DNA of 64,000 nucleotides from Terriglobia bacterium (GTDB taxonomy: Bacteria > Acidobacteriota > Terriglobia > UBA7540), in assembly GCA_020072655.1 (NCBI GenBank), contig JAIQGH010000007.1:42197-106196 (forward strand), read 5' to 3'. The notes under the pieces are model-generated. The model saw only the letters and a list, made by a program, of their open reading frames with translations. It made no database searches and was not told the DNA's origin. Positions within the stretch are counted from its first letter, which is position 1. Each line of letters begins with the position of its first letter. A program made the position numbers and the translations under genes. Below are positions 38,240 through 48,299 of this stretch, one piece after another.

Positions 38240-39340
38240 ATGACGACTATCCGTCTAAGACCCAGGATGAAGATTGCAGGCACCATCGCGCTGATTCTTG
38301 GCACAGCGACGCCGCTAGGATGGGCTCAGCAAAGCCAGCCGGCGCCCGAGCCCCAAACGGGGACCAGCACGGTCGATCCGGACGGCACAGCTCATATCAC
38401 GCGCGTGGTCCCGGTGCCCCAGACGATTAGCCCCGAGGCACAGAAGTATCTTGCCACACCGCCGTCGTCTCAACCGGCGGCCACGCTCGCCGAACGGCGC
38501 GCCAGCACCGACGCGTGGCGCGAAAGGACGGCGGAAAAAGCGCGCAAGCTCTATCCCGTGAAATCTGTTGAGGAAAAGACCCTGGGCGGAGTACGGACAG
38601 ATATCATCACCCCACTGACGATTCCGGAGGAAAAACGTCACCGCGTGCTGATCAACGTGCACGGCGGCGGATTCGTGACCGACGCGGGTTCGTTGGTGGA
38701 GGGCATCCCGATCGCGAACCTGACCCAAACGACCGTGGTCTCCGTTTACTACCGGCTTGCGCCCGAGCATCCCTTCCCTGCCGCGGTGGATGACACGGTT
38801 GCTGTCTACAAGGAACTGCTGAAGACGCACAGGCCGCAGAACATGGGGCTCTTCGGAACCTCCGCCGGGGCGATCCTGACCGCGGAGGTCGCCGTGAAAC
38901 TGCGGCAGCTCGGCTTGCCCCTGCCCGCTGCCCTCGGCATCTTCTCAGGATTGGGCGACATGTCCCTGTACGGCGACTCGGAAGCCTTTTTCACGATCTG
39001 GGGCCTGGGCGGAGAACTCGAGCCTCCCGCGAAGGGGCCGCCCGAGGGTCCTTACATGGGGACCCATGATCCTCGCGACCCCGTGCTCTCGCCGCTCTAT
39101 GCGAACTTGAAGGGATTCCCCTCAACTCTGTTTGTGACCAGCACTCGCGACCTTCTGCTGAGCGGCACGACGATTCTTCACCGCGCCTTTCTGCGCGCGG
39201 GCGTGGACGCACGGCTTGTGGTGTTTGAAGCGCTGCCTCATGGTTTCTGGAATGAATACGACCTGCCCGAATCCCAGGAAGCACTGGGCATCATGGCGAA
39301 GTTCTTCGACGAAAAGGTCGGTGGCCGGGCGCGGCAATGA
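38240..39340 (+). CDS. Secreted alpha/beta hydrolase, HSL/family IV esterase type
   Basis: The 366-residue protein has a signal peptide (about 1-30, ending GWAQQ). Its catalytic domain carries the oxyanion-hole motif NVHGGGF, the nucleophile motif FGTSAGA and a C-terminal histidine in EALPHGFWNEY. These are the hallmarks of hormone-sensitive-lipase-type carboxylesterases. The physiological ester is unknown. I chose the ATG at 38240, with GAAGGAGAGG close upstream. Confidence 0.88.
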   Translation: MTTIRLRPRMKIAGTIALILGTATPLGWAQQSQPAPEPQTGTSTVDPDGTAHITRVVPVPQTISPEAQKYLATPPSSQPAATLAERRASTDAWRERTAEKARKLYPVKSVEEKTLGGVRTDIITPLTIPEEKRHRVLINVHGGGFVTDAGSLVEGIPIANLTQTTVVSVYYRLAPEHPFPAAVDDTVAVYKELLKTHRPQNMGLFGTSAGAILTAEVAVKLRQLGLPLPAALGIFSGLGDMSLYGDSEAFFTIWGLGGELEPPAKGPPEGPYMGTHDPRDPVLSPLYANLKGFPSTLFVTSTRDLLLSGTTILHRAFLRAGVDARLVVFEALPHGFWNEYDLPESQEALGIMAKFFDEKVGGRARQ

Positions 39341-39796
39341 AATTGACTTCCCAGTCCACGTTCTCGGGCCGCCCTTGTAGGCCGCCCCGACGATCTTTTC
39401 TTTGTGCCCAACAAAGAACCCGAAGACAGCAGGCAGTTTGTATTCTCAGGACACAAGAAGCTCACCTCGTTTTCAACCAGTGTTTATGCCCCTCCGGTGG
39501 CACTGCATAACTAAGTCATTGAAATCATGGGGGAAGAAATCCTTGACAGGGCGCTTTTCTCGGGCATAAAGTCGCAGGGTCGGGGGTGCAGTAGGTCGGC
39601 CAGAGCAAGCTGCGATAACGAGTTCTAACTGAGCGTTGTTCTTGTGTGTCTGCGTGGGTCGTAGCAGGGGCTTCCTTTCATCCTGGATTTCCATGTTGAC
39701 GACTTATTTGATAACCTCCGGACATCACCGGACGCCTTTATTCATGCGGGATTCAACCACATCAAGACACTCCGGGGAATAAAAGGGAGAGGGGCA
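39341..39796. other. Gene-free spacer upstream of the DUF4331 gene
   Basis: No frame here has both a ribosome-binding site and protein-like composition. A possible promoter for the downstream gene is at 39543-39572 (TTGACA, 18-nt spacer, TAAAGT). Confidence 0.5.
39543..39572 (+). promoter_or_regulatory. Possible promoter upstream of the DUF4331 gene
   Basis: The -35 is a perfect TTGACA. The -10, TAAAGT, matches four of six positions after an 18-nt spacer. It is about 225 nt from the gene start, so the link is tentative. Confidence 0.3.
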
Positions 39797-40819
39797 ATGT
39801 CAAACCATTTCACTGGGCTCAGTCTCGGCCCGCCGCTGGGCGATCAACGCCTCGACCTGTGCGATCTGTACGCATTCCAGTCGCCCGCTGACGAGAATAG
39901 AACCGTGATCATCCTCAATGCAAATCCCAATGCGGACGCACTCCATCCCGACGCAATCTATCGCCTCAACCTCGATAACGATGGCGATTACCTGACGGAC
40001 ATCGCGTTCAGCTATGTGTTCTCGAAGCCGCAGAACGGCAGGCAGACCGTGAACGTATTCATGGCGAAGGGGGCGGAGTCGCGCTCAGCGGAAGCCGTCG
40101 GGAAGAAAATCATCTCGGACGGTGAAGTCTCGTTCGGACCCAAGCCCAACATCATGACTGCGGGCAGCATCAAATTTTTTGTCGGCAGCCGCAGCGACGC
40201 TTTCTTTTTCGACTTCGACGGAATCAAGAACCTCTTCGATACGCGAGGCAAGCGAAACTTCACCGAGCCTCATCTGGGCGGCAAGTCTCCATGGACCGGC
40301 GTGGATTCGAATACGGAAGCGAACGTGTTTTCGACTGTGATCGAGCTGCCGACGAGCGAACTCAATCCCAAGCCCGAGATCCACATCTGGGGGCGATGCA
40401 GTGTAAGACGAGACGGCAAGTTGCTTCACGTCGATCGCGCGGGTCATCCGAGCGTTAGCAGCTTCTTCAACACCGATGACACCAAGGAGGAATACAACGC
40501 TAGCGAGCCGGTCAACGACCGCAACCGATGGCTCGACCAGCTCGTGCATTTGATGGGGCATACGGGCAATTACACGCGCGAGGAAGCGATTGCCGCGATC
40601 CACAACGAACGCACACTTCCCGATGTGCTAAGTTTCGATCCCTCGAAGCCCGCGAAGTATCCCAACGGGCGCGTCTTCACTGACGACGTGATCAACTACC
40701 GCCTCGCCTTCCTGACGAAAAATCAGTGTCCGCCCACAGGCCTCAAGCCCCACACCGACATTCTGAAGGAGTTCCCGTACATCGGCACGCCACATTCGCA
40801 AAAGTTAGCGGCTGGATGA
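39797..40819 (+). CDS. DUF4331 family protein
   Basis: The 340-residue protein begins MSNHFTGLSLGPPLGDQRLDLCDLYAFQSP, the typical start of DUF4331, with the paired-Asp segment LDNDGDYLTDIAF. It ends with a conserved region around NGRVFTDDVINYRLAFLT. The family function is unknown. Members are often exported, but no signal peptide is evident here. GGGAGAGGGG precedes the ATG closely. Confidence 0.88.
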   Translation: MSNHFTGLSLGPPLGDQRLDLCDLYAFQSPADENRTVIILNANPNADALHPDAIYRLNLDNDGDYLTDIAFSYVFSKPQNGRQTVNVFMAKGAESRSAEAVGKKIISDGEVSFGPKPNIMTAGSIKFFVGSRSDAFFFDFDGIKNLFDTRGKRNFTEPHLGGKSPWTGVDSNTEANVFSTVIELPTSELNPKPEIHIWGRCSVRRDGKLLHVDRAGHPSVSSFFNTDDTKEEYNASEPVNDRNRWLDQLVHLMGHTGNYTREEAIAAIHNERTLPDVLSFDPSKPAKYPNGRVFTDDVINYRLAFLTKNQCPPTGLKPHTDILKEFPYIGTPHSQKLAAG

Positions 40820-40920
40820 TGAGTCCGGTTCTGGGGCGTTGCTCCTAGCTTCCTTGGCGTTCGGTCGTAGCGAATAACCGGCAATCGAGAATTGCACCGG
40901 TTCAATACGAAAGGAGAATC

Positions 40921-41700
40921 ATGAAGATCTCAGTAATCGGCGGTACGGGACTCATTGGATCGAAGCTTGTCAAAAAGCTTCGTGACAAGGGGCAGGAAGT
41001 AGTAGCCGCGTCGCCCGCTTCTGGCGTCAACACTCTCACAGGCGAGGGGCTTGCGGACGCGCTGAAGGGCGCCTCCGTGGTCGTCGATGTAACGAATGCC
41101 CCTTCATGGGAGGACACAGCAGTGCTGAAGTTCTTCGAGACATCAGCCCGTAACCTCCTCGCCTATGGAGCGGCCGCGGCTGTCGGACATTACGTTGCGC
41201 TGTCGGTCGTCGGAACGGAGCGTCTGCTCGAAAGCGGGTACTTCCGCGCAAAGCTCGCTCAGGAGAACTTGATCAAGGCCTCCTCGATTCCCTACTCAAT
41301 CGTCCGGGCGACGCAGTTCTTCGAGTTCGTAAAGCAGATCGCCGACTATTCCACCGAGGGCAACGAGGTACGCCTGCCTCCTGCGCTCATCCAGCCGATG
41401 GCAGCTGATGATGTAGCCAGTGCACTAGGCAGAATCGCAACGAACTCACCCGTGAATGGCGCCGTTGAGATCGGGGGGCCGGAACAGTTTCGTCTGGATG
41501 AACTCGTCCGGCGGTACCTGGCGGCGTTTCAGGATCCCCGCGAGGTGATCTCCGACCCGCACGGGCGGTATTACGGCATCCAGGTGAGCGAGAGGTCGCT
41601 GGTTCCTGACAATGGCGCGCGACTCGGCGAGGCGCGTTTCGAAAACTGGCTCATTCACGCCACCAAACAAGTCCCAAAGACGAATCTGCAGCGGGCATAA
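40921..41700 (+). CDS. NmrA-like / atypical SDR NAD(P)-binding protein
   Basis: The 259-residue Rossmann protein starts MKISVIGGTGLIGSKLVKKL, with the GGTGxxG motif of atypical SDRs, and continues with VVDVTNAPSWED and a HYVALSVVGTERL strand. There is no Y-x3-K catalytic pair in the usual place, which fits NmrA-like sensors or quinone-oxidoreductase-like members. A strong AAAGGAG site lies 6 nt before the ATG. The cupin gene follows after 21 nt, so the two are probably co-transcribed. Confidence 0.85.
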   Translation: MKISVIGGTGLIGSKLVKKLRDKGQEVVAASPASGVNTLTGEGLADALKGASVVVDVTNAPSWEDTAVLKFFETSARNLLAYGAAAAVGHYVALSVVGTERLLESGYFRAKLAQENLIKASSIPYSIVRATQFFEFVKQIADYSTEGNEVRLPPALIQPMAADDVASALGRIATNSPVNGAVEIGGPEQFRLDELVRRYLAAFQDPREVISDPHGRYYGIQVSERSLVPDNGARLGEARFENWLIHATKQVPKTNLQRA

Positions 41701-41721
41701 GTTCGGTGGAGGCGAACCTTC

Positions 41722-42111
41722 ATGAAGAGCTCCCGATTCATGTTAGTGCCGGCATTTCTCATCGCCGGCGCCCTGTTTGCGCAGGACGCTCAGGTCACAC
41801 CACTCATGTCGAAAGATCTTCCGGAATGTCCCGGTAAGGAAGGTCTGATGATCACTGTCGTGTATCCTCCCGGCGCTTCGGATCCGATTCATCGGCACAA
41901 TGCGCATGCATTCGTTTACGTGCTGGAAGGCACCGTTGTGATGCAGGTGAAAGGCGGCAAAGAAATCACGCTCACGCCAGGCCAGAGCTTTTATGAAGGT
42001 CCCAATGATATTCATGTAGTTGGCCGCAACGCAAGTACCACGAAACCGGCTAAGTTCCTCGTGCTTTTAGTGAAGAACAAGGACGCCCCGGTGCTGATAC
42101 CAGTCAAGTGA
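41722..42111 (+). CDS. Secreted cupin-domain protein
   Basis: This is a 129-residue single-domain cupin. A signal peptide (about 1-20, ending LFAQ) precedes the beta barrel. Metal-type motif 1 reads DPIHRHNAHAFVYVLEG, and motif 2 lies around PGQSFYEGPNDIHVVGRN. It is transcribed directly after the NmrA-like gene. The substrate is unknown. Confidence 0.88.
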   Translation: MKSSRFMLVPAFLIAGALFAQDAQVTPLMSKDLPECPGKEGLMITVVYPPGASDPIHRHNAHAFVYVLEGTVVMQVKGGKEITLTPGQSFYEGPNDIHVVGRNASTTKPAKFLVLLVKNKDAPVLIPVK

Positions 42112-42744
42112 AAGCAACAACTTTATCCAGGCGCGACTCACGGCCTCACAGCAACACAACTGGATCAAGTCAACGCTGACGAGAGTCGAACAAGCGCTAA
42201 AGCAGCCTGGGGCCATACCCGTGGCAGATCGATGTGTTTTCGTCGGTTTGCCAGGGTTCTAAGCGTGCGGATTCCTTCTTAGACCACGCGGGTGGCGCGC
42301 GTGCAGATCTCGGGTTATGTGTTTGCGCTTGCCCGCGATGAAAGCTTGAGGCCCCGCAGTGTGCCTCCCGACCTTTCCCCTCCAGGAAAGGAACCCCTCA
42401 TGAGCACTTACGCGGGTGGCGCATACATGCCGTTTTCTGGCATGTGTGCGGCCAGATTATCGCCCGGAACAGCCCCCGCCCAACAGCGTTTGGTCCAGGT
42501 CAAGGGCGAGGGAACGGTACTACTGTTTAAAGTATAAGGAAAGGTATTTCTATCGAGCTTCGGGTGCCAGGTGTCGGAGGCCGGGGGAAGGCAGAATTCG
42601 GTAGGTGGCATGCTGGGAAAGGCTGAACCCCGAATCCCCAATCCCGATTCATTCTCCTACTCGCCTTCTTCCGTAAACCTCCTCCCGCTCGACGCCACCA
42701 CGCCTCCCCTGAGCGCATCTCAAGAGTCGCAGGAGGATTCGGCC
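42112..42744. other. Spacer of about 630 bp without a convincing gene
   Basis: Only weak short frames occur, including a 45-codon one from 42400. The notable structure is the hairpin at 42420-42450. Confidence 0.45.
42420..42450. other. Isolated 12-bp hairpin in a gene-free spacer
   Basis: CGCATACATGCC and GGCATGTGTGCG pair over 12 positions (one G-T) with a 7-nt loop GTTTTCT. No T-tract follows. It could be a structured RNA or a binding dyad; nothing decides. Confidence 0.4.
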
Positions 42745-43113
42745 ATGGCGAGAACCGAAGAAAGCACGACCCAGTCAGCGCAGGCAAACCGAAGGATGAG
42801 CCTCCTGGAAACAAACTGGGAGTCGATTAACGAGCCGGGCGCCTATGTTGAGCGGGGCAGCGGGGACCTTTACAGGTTTCCGAAGGAGTCGCTGATTCCC
42901 GGCGCCTCACCGTCTATCGTCAAGGAGTCCCGCGGCGCCTCGATCCTCGTCAAACTCAGTGACGATCCCTTCATCACGACGTTCCGCCCGCTTGCTTTGT
43001 GCCCAGCACAACGTCGAGCCGAACTTCTGATCTGGCTCGCGAGAATACAGAACAAGCGGGCTGGCGCGGATGAGGACACCTCCGCGCACCTCCCGGCACC
43101 CGGGAAAGCGTGA
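42745..43113 (+). CDS. Hypothetical protein
   Basis: This is a 122-residue protein with GGAGG about 9 nt before the ATG. It is soluble, with no membrane segment, and a compact region ESINEPGAYVERGSGDLYRFPKE precedes a helical C terminus. I do not recognise a family. The frame is open about 170 nt further upstream but without a ribosome-binding site, and codon character is poor there. Confidence 0.6.
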   Translation: MARTEESTTQSAQANRRMSLLETNWESINEPGAYVERGSGDLYRFPKESLIPGASPSIVKESRGASILVKLSDDPFITTFRPLALCPAQRRAELLIWLARIQNKRAGADEDTSAHLPAPGKA

Positions 43114-43295
43114 CCGGGGGCCCCACATCTGCGCCAGCCCGCATCTAGGCAAAGGGTTTGGGATCGGACGGGGAGGTGCTGGCTCACGCCACGCGATAAG
43201 GACGTCACCTGCGCGACCGGTCTCGAGCTTGCAGGACAGCCGCCGCGACCACGAGTCCCCACAAGTGAGCCACCCGCGTTACTGCCGCCAAGGCC

Positions 43296-45680
43296 TCAGA
43301 GCGATTCCGGCCAGACCCAGTCCTTGACTTCCGGCATATCTTCGCCGTGCTGAGCCACATAGTTCCTGTGGTCTACGAGTTTGTTGAGCAGCGTCTGCCG
43401 GACGTGCGCCGTAACGTTCCGGAGGCGTTCCACACGTTCGAGCGCATCGATGGCCAAGTGGAATCTGTCAAGGTCGTTCATCACGCACATATCGAAAGGC
43501 GTGGTAACCGTGCCCTCCTCTTTGTACCCACGCACGTGAAGCCGCTGGTTCGAGCGGCGATAGACCAGCCGATGAATCAGCCACGGGTAGCCGTGAAAGG
43601 CGAAGATAATCGGCCGGTCGGAGGTAAAGATGGCATCGTATTGCTTGTCTGATAGCCCATGCGGGTGCTCGCTGGAAGGTTGAAGCGTCATGAGGTCCAC
43701 GACGTTGACGACGCGAATCTTCAGGTCGGGCACGTGACGCCGTAGCAGGTCCACGGCCGCGAGCGTCTCGAGCGTGGGCACGTCGCCGCAGCAGGCCATG
43801 ACCACGTCCGGCTCCGCGCCCTGATCGTTGCTCGCCCAGTCCCAAATGCCCACCCCCAGCGTGCAGTGGCGCACCGCAGCTTCCATATCCAGCCACTGAA
43901 GCTCAGGATGCTTGCCGGCCACAATGACGTTCACATAATTCCGGCTGCGCAGACAATGGTCGGCGACGGAGAGCAGCGTGTTCGCGTCCGGCGGAAGATA
44001 GACACGCACGATCTCCGCCTTCTTGTTGACCACGTGGTCGATAAAGCCGGGGTCCTGGTGGCTGAAACCGTTGTGGTCCTGCCGCCAGACGTGGGAGGTG
44101 AGCAAGTAATTGAGCGAAGCAATGGGCCGGCGCCAGGGAATATGGCGCGTCGTCTTGAGCCACTTAGCGTGCTGGTTGAACATCGAGTCCACGATGTGGA
44201 TGAACGCTTCGTAACAAGAAAAGAACCCGTGGCGGCCGGTGAGCAGGTAGCCTTCGAGCCAGCCCTGGCACATGTGCTCGCTCAGGACTTCCATCACGCG
44301 CCCGTCGGGCGCGATGTGGTCGTCGCCCGGCAGGATTTCCGCCGTCGAGACACGGTTCGTCACCTCAAAGACCGCGTCCAGACGATTTGAGCTGGTCTCG
44401 TCGGGCCCGAAGACGCGGAAGTTCTTCGATTCGAGGTTCAGCTTCATGACGTCGCGGATGAACTTGCCCAGCACGCGCGCGGACTCGGCGTGGACGGCGC
44501 CCGGTCTGGGGATCGCGACGGCGTAATCCCGGAAATCCGGGAGGCGAAGGTCCTTCAGGAATAGGCCGCCATTGGCGTGCGGGTTGGCCCCCATACGACG
44601 ATTGCCTTTGGGCGCCAAGTCCGCCAGTTCTGGAATGAGCTTGCCGCTCTGATCGAACAGTTCCTCCGGCCTGTAGCTTTTCATCCATTCTTCGAGCATC
44701 TTGATGTGGTCGGGCTTGGTGGAGAGGTCGGCCAGCGGGACCTGGTGAGAGCGGAACGTGCCCTCCACCTGCTTGCCATCTACCACCTTCGGACCGGTCC
44801 ATCCCTTCGGCGTGCGGAGAATGAGCAGCGGCCAGCGGGGCCGGTCGCGGAAGCCCGCCGAGCGCGCCTCGCTCTGGATCTTGCGGATCTCTTCGACGAT
44901 TCCGTCGAGCGTTCCGGCGAGCGTCTGGTGGACGGCCTCCGGATCATCACCCTCCACAAAGTAGGGGTGATATCCGTAGCCGCGGAATAGCTGCTCCAAT
45001 TCGTCATTGCCGAGACGAGCGAGCACCGTCGGCCCGGCGATCTTGTAGCCGTTCAGGTGCAGAATGGGAAGCACCGCGCCGTCGCGCACGGGATTCAGAA
45101 ACTTGTTCGAGTGCCAGCTCGTGGCCTGCGGGCCAGTCTCCGCTTCTCCATCGCCGACAACGCAGCAGACCAGCAAGTCGGGATTGTCGAGTGCCGCGCC
45201 GTAGGCGTGGAGGAGCGAATAGCCAAGTTCGCCGCCTTCGTGGATCGATCCCGGAATTTCCGGCGCCACATGGCTGGGGATGCCGCCCGGAAAGGAAAAC
45301 TGCTTGAACAGCCGCTTCATACCTTCGGCGTCCTGGGAGACGTTCGGGTAGTGCTCGCTGTAGGTTCCCTCGAGATAGGAGTTCGCCACCAGTGCCGGAC
45401 CGCCATGCCCCGGTCCCGTCACGAAGATCACATTCAAGTCGTATTTGCGAATCAACCGAATGAAATGCACATAGATCAGGTTCAGCCCGGGCGTGGTGCC
45501 CCAGTGGCCGAGCAGTCGGGGCTTGATCTGCACGAGTTTCAGCGGCTCTTTAAGCAAGGGGTTGTCGTAAAGATAGATCTGCCCGACAGACAGGTAGTTT
45601 GCGGCCCGCCAGTAAGCATTCAATTTGCGGAGTTCTTCCGGCGAAAGCGGTTTGCTGGAGGAATTGGTTTTTGCATCCAT
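43296..45680 (-). CDS. xfp: Xylulose-5-phosphate / fructose-6-phosphate phosphoketolase
   Basis: This ThDP enzyme splits xylulose-5-P or fructose-6-P with phosphate to give acetyl phosphate plus a sugar phosphate. The 794-residue length is standard. Visible features are the N-terminal [10 protein letters not shown] and [17 protein letters not shown], the ThDP motif [34 protein letters not shown] and the C-terminal GHRNY-like segment [16 protein letters not shown]. Specificity between the two sugars cannot be told by eye. Confidence 0.97.
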   Translation of the reverse strand: MDAKTNSSSKPLSPEELRKLNAYWRAANYLSVGQIYLYDNPLLKEPLKLVQIKPRLLGHWGTTPGLNLIYVHFIRLIRKYDLNVIFVTGPGHGGPALVANSYLEGTYSEHYPNVSQDAEGMKRLFKQFSFPGGIPSHVAPEIPGSIHEGGELGYSLLHAYGAALDNPDLLVCCVVGDGEAETGPQATSWHSNKFLNPVRDGAVLPILHLNGYKIAGPTVLARLGNDELEQLFRGYGYHPYFVEGDDPEAVHQTLAGTLDGIVEEIRKIQSEARSAGFRDRPRWPLLILRTPKGWTGPKVVDGKQVEGTFRSHQVPLADLSTKPDHIKMLEEWMKSYRPEELFDQSGKLIPELADLAPKGNRRMGANPHANGGLFLKDLRLPDFRDYAVAIPRPGAVHAESARVLGKFIRDVMKLNLESKNFRVFGPDETSSNRLDAVFEVTNRVSTAEILPGDDHIAPDGRVMEVLSEHMCQGWLEGYLLTGRHGFFSCYEAFIHIVDSMFNQHAKWLKTTRHIPWRRPIASLNYLLTSHVWRQDHNGFSHQDPGFIDHVVNKKAEIVRVYLPPDANTLLSVADHCLRSRNYVNVIVAGKHPELQWLDMEAAVRHCTLGVGIWDWASNDQGAEPDVVMACCGDVPTLETLAAVDLLRRHVPDLKIRVVNVVDLMTLQPSSEHPHGLSDKQYDAIFTSDRPIIFAFHGYPWLIHRLVYRRSNQRLHVRGYKEEGTVTTPFDMCVMNDLDRFHLAIDALERVERLRNVTAHVRQTLLNKLVDHRNYVAQHGEDMPEVKDWVWPESL

Positions 45681-46020
45681 GTACTCATTCTAGCCGCGCG
45701 CCCTCACCAACAAAAGACGATTCTGTCACACATATCTCGGGTCACGGGGAGCCCCGGCGTAACTGCGGGTTCATGCGGCGGGCCCAGGAAGGGAGTTTGA
45801 CAGTCTCTGACTGGCGCTGTTAGGATGAGAAATTCGGGAGATAGTCTAGGCCACTGCTTTGACGTAGGCGCTTACATAGCGCGAGAGCACTGGGTTTTGC
45901 TGTACCAAGATCAGAGGGGCATCTGCTAAGCCTGCGCACAATCGGCTCGAGCATCTACTCCTCGGATCTTTGGCTTTCAACTCTTGATTCTGAACGTCTT
46001 GACTGTCTGTGGATTTCTCC
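45681..46020. other. Spacer between phosphoketolase and tRNA-Glu
   Basis: About 340 bp hold no gene that I can support. It is the chromosomal flank on the left side of the integrated element. Confidence 0.5.
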
Positions 46021-46098
46021 GTCCCCGTCGTCTAGCCCGGCCTAGGACATCGCCCTTTCACGGCGGTAACACGGGTTCAAATCCCGTCGGGGACGCCA
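46021..46098 (+). tRNA. tRNA-Glu (TTC anticodon), attachment site of the integrated element
   Basis: The acceptor stem GTCCCCG pairs with CGGGGAC. The D arm lies around GTCTAGCCCGGCCTAGGAC. The anticodon arm CGCC-CTTTCAC-GGCG gives anticodon TTC, the T arm is ACGGG-TTCAAAT-CCCGT, and CCA is encoded. The gene is intact. Its 3' 45 bp, from the anticodon loop onward, is repeated at 56436-56480, so integration has regenerated the full tRNA at the left end. Confidence 0.95.
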
Positions 46099-46099
46099 A
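46055..46099 (+). repeat. attL: left 45-bp direct repeat
   Basis: Begins CTTTCACGGCGG in the anticodon loop of tRNA-Glu and ends GCCAA just past its CCA. The identical sequence is at 56436-56480; one base outside on either side the two differ. Confidence 0.93.
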
Positions 46100-46105
46100 A
46101 CATTC

Positions 46106-47194
46106 CTAAGCACTTACGGCCTCTGCCTCAACTGCCTCCGGCAACTGGGGGACTTCCAGGGGACTTTCAAGGCCAAAAAGCGGGTCTAGACGGCCTACCG
46201 CCTCAGCCATGAACGCCGGGGAGAGGTGCTGGTAACGAGCGGCCATTCTCAAATCCTTGTGCCCGAGTATCTGGGCCACGGTGTGAATGTCGGCTCCGGC
46301 CATACGAAGCCAGCTTGCCGCCGTGTGCCTCAAATCGTGGAAGTGGAAATCCGCAATTTTCAACTTCCGGCAAGCTCGCAGGAAGCCCACGCTGACTTGC
46401 TCTGGCGTGTAGACGGAGAACGGTCTGTCCGTAGGCTTAGTGTCCGGGCCAACTGAGAGCGACTGGAGTGCGGCCTTCGCGGACTTATTCAGGTACACGA
46501 TGCGCCCTTCGCCGTTCTTCGTCTGCGGGAGCATGATTCGTCCATGCGCGAAGTCCACGTCCAACCACCGCAAGCCGAGTATTTCAGATCGGCGCATTCC
46601 CGTCGTAACGGCCAGACAGACAATCGGATTGAGCCATTCGGGGCAGGCATCTACCAAAGCCCGCAATTCCGTTGCTTGCAGGTACCGGACCCGGCCCGGC
46701 GGCACCTTGGGGGACTTCACGCCGTGGGCCGGGGTCATGGGGATCACTTCCCATTCCACGGCCAAATTGAGCAGGTGCTTCAGGACGTTCAATTCCTTGC
46801 GAACTGTGCCGGGGGCGGCGTCGGCAGAGCGATGCGTGACGTACCGCTGAACATCGGCCCGCCGAATCTCCGCAAGTCTGACGGGAAAGAACGGCTTGAG
46901 ATGATTCTCTAGGATCAACTCTTGTCGCTCGTATTCCTTGGGCGTGAGTCGGTGCCTTTGGTGAGCCAAGTACCGCTCGGAGATTTCAGAGAAGGTGTCT
47001 TTGCCGGGTGGTGCGAAGCCCAACTCGATTGCTTTTCTGACTCGCACCCGCTCCGCCTGTAGTTCTGCCCTTGCTTCGCCAAGCGTCAAGCCTCTCGCTT
47101 TCCGCTTGCGCCTTCGGCCCTGTGCGTCAACCCACGACAGCCAATGACCCTCGCGGTCTTTCCGTCGGAAGATTCCGTCACCTCGCATTGTCAT
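46106..47194 (-). CDS. int: Tyrosine-type site-specific integrase
   Basis: The 362-residue recombinase has an N-terminal arm-binding region (IFRRKDREGHWLSWVDAQGR), a core-binding SAM-like domain (about 70-160) and a catalytic domain. The catalytic residues are Arg in TTGMRRSEILGLRW, Lys in PQTKNGEG, His/Arg in HFHDLRHTAASW, His in LGHKDLRMAARYQHLS and the Tyr in the same segment. It lies 6 nt inside attL and reads toward the tRNA, the usual arrangement. Its start overlaps the stop of the zinc-finger gene by 4 nt. Confidence 0.95.
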   Translation of the reverse strand: MTMRGDGIFRRKDREGHWLSWVDAQGRRRKRKARGLTLGEARAELQAERVRVRKAIELGFAPPGKDTFSEISERYLAHQRHRLTPKEYERQELILENHLKPFFPVRLAEIRRADVQRYVTHRSADAAPGTVRKELNVLKHLLNLAVEWEVIPMTPAHGVKSPKVPPGRVRYLQATELRALVDACPEWLNPIVCLAVTTGMRRSEILGLRWLDVDFAHGRIMLPQTKNGEGRIVYLNKSAKAALQSLSVGPDTKPTDRPFSVYTPEQVSVGFLRACRKLKIADFHFHDLRHTAASWLRMAGADIHTVAQILGHKDLRMAARYQHLSPAFMAEAVGRLDPLFGLESPLEVPQLPEAVEAEAVSA

Positions 47195-47727
47195 TCACCT
47201 CCGCTTAGGAGTTTCTCTTTTCTTTTGCGGCGCCACTCGTTGCCGTGACGCTTCCAAGACCTGCGGTTTGCTTCGAGCCGGAACGGCTTCGCGCATCCTT
47301 GGCTGCAAAACTTTTGGTTGCCGTGGTCGGCGATAAAGTACGGGCTTTTACATTGCGGATTTGGACAACAGCGCAGATGAAAAAGCTTGCGCCCAAGCTC
47401 AGACGCGACCCGTTCTAGGTAGGACCGGGGAGGAAGTCTTATTCCCCCTTGAGTCCTGTGCAAAAAATCGTCCCAGGTCAAGATAGGAACACCGGGATGA
47501 CCGAGTTCGTAAGCCTTAGACTGGAACGTGTGAAACAGCCATTCTTTCGTCCGAAGCTCGCGGGCCTGGAAAATGCCTCGCAAACAGTTGCGAAACTTCG
47601 TGATCTCGCTGTAATCGAGGGCATTGGACCTTGCGCTATAGAAATGCTTTCCGTAGGTCTCAAGGAACTTGTTCCAGTTAGCCTCGTCGTCTTTCACGTT
47701 CGCGAGATCGACTATCAAACGGTGCAT
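47191..47727 (-). CDS. Zinc-finger protein coupled to the integrase
   Basis: This 178-residue protein has a cysteine-rich C terminus: CCPNPQCKSPYFIADHGNQK, then FCSQGC, then a basic tail with SWKRHGNEWRRKRKEK. The CxxxxC...CxxxC layout followed by basic residues is like CGNR-type zinc fingers, suggesting DNA binding. The stop overlaps the int start as ATGA, so both are made from one message. It could regulate or assist integration. No close family is recognised. Confidence 0.72.
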   Translation of the reverse strand: MHRLIVDLANVKDDEANWNKFLETYGKHFYSARSNALDYSEITKFRNCLRGIFQARELRTKEWLFHTFQSKAYELGHPGVPILTWDDFLHRTQGGIRLPPRSYLERVASELGRKLFHLRCCPNPQCKSPYFIADHGNQKFCSQGCAKPFRLEANRRSWKRHGNEWRRKRKEKLLSGGE

Positions 47728-47773
47728 GCTTTAGGCACACATCCTTACTAGGACGAATTTGGAAATTTAATCC

Positions 47774-47808
47774 TTGACAGTATACTTCCGCGTATGTTAG
47801 CGTGTCAA
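47774..47808 (-). promoter_or_regulatory. Promoter of the integrase operon overlapped by an inverted repeat
   Basis: On the minus strand TTGACA (47808-47803), 18 nt, then TATACT (47784-47779), about 50 nt upstream of the zinc-finger gene start. The same span is bounded by TTGACA at 47774-47779 and its reverse complement TGTCAA at 47803-47808, with GTATAC and GTAT inside. A regulator binding this dyad would cover the promoter. Confidence 0.65.
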
Positions 47809-47979
47809 CTCGCTAGCAAGAGTTTTGCGCTGGGAAGCACCCGCCCACGCTTTCTAAACTTCCAAGCGCAAGCGTCAAGGCCACGGTCAGCCGGTTCCCA
47901 GAGGGAATAGGCGCGTGGCTTTTTCTTTTTGGGACCGATTTTTGGGGTGCCGCCCCAGAACGAGGAGAATGACAAAGCG

Positions 47980-48147
47980 ATGGAAAAGAAGCTGATAACG
48001 GTAGCTGATAGTGCAGAGTCTCTTTCTGTGTCCAGGGACACAATCAGGCGACTCATCACACGTGGCACTTTGAAGTCTGTCCGCATCGGCCGTCGTGTGA
48101 TGATCCCGGTTAGCGAGCTTGAGCGACTTGCGAAGCCCCAGCGTTGA
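47980..48147 (+). CDS. Excisionase-like small HTH protein
   Basis: The 55-residue protein has a helix_turn_helix_17 motif: LITVADSAESLSVSRDTIRR is the HTH, followed by LITRGTLKSVRIGRRVMIP as wing. It starts at the ATG at 47980. It is divergent from the integrase operon across about 250 bp that includes the dyad promoter. It is probably the recombination directionality factor or the regulator of the dyad, like AlpA or Xis of satellites. Confidence 0.8.
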   Translation: MEKKLITVADSAESLSVSRDTIRRLITRGTLKSVRIGRRVMIPVSELERLAKPQR

Positions 48148-48299
48148 AGGCGTGAGCGTGGGTTCCATGCCCATCTGTAGGCGAGCAACTTACGAGCTTG
48201 TACGAACAGTGCATGGACACGCCACCATGGTCTTCGACCCCAAAAACAAAAGGCAACGCCTGCCAGCGTTGCCCGGATCTCGTGAAACGAGGCAATTCT

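Noticed and set aside
39473..39694. 73-codon minus-strand frame upstream of the DUF4331 gene
   Set aside because: No ribosome site and no recognisable features. It lies in a promoter-bearing spacer.
42292..42537. Short plus-strand frame (or its internal ATG at 42400) in the 42-kb spacer
   Set aside because: AGGAA lies upstream of 42400, but the product has no domain and the frame runs through the hairpin at 42420-42450. The support is too weak.
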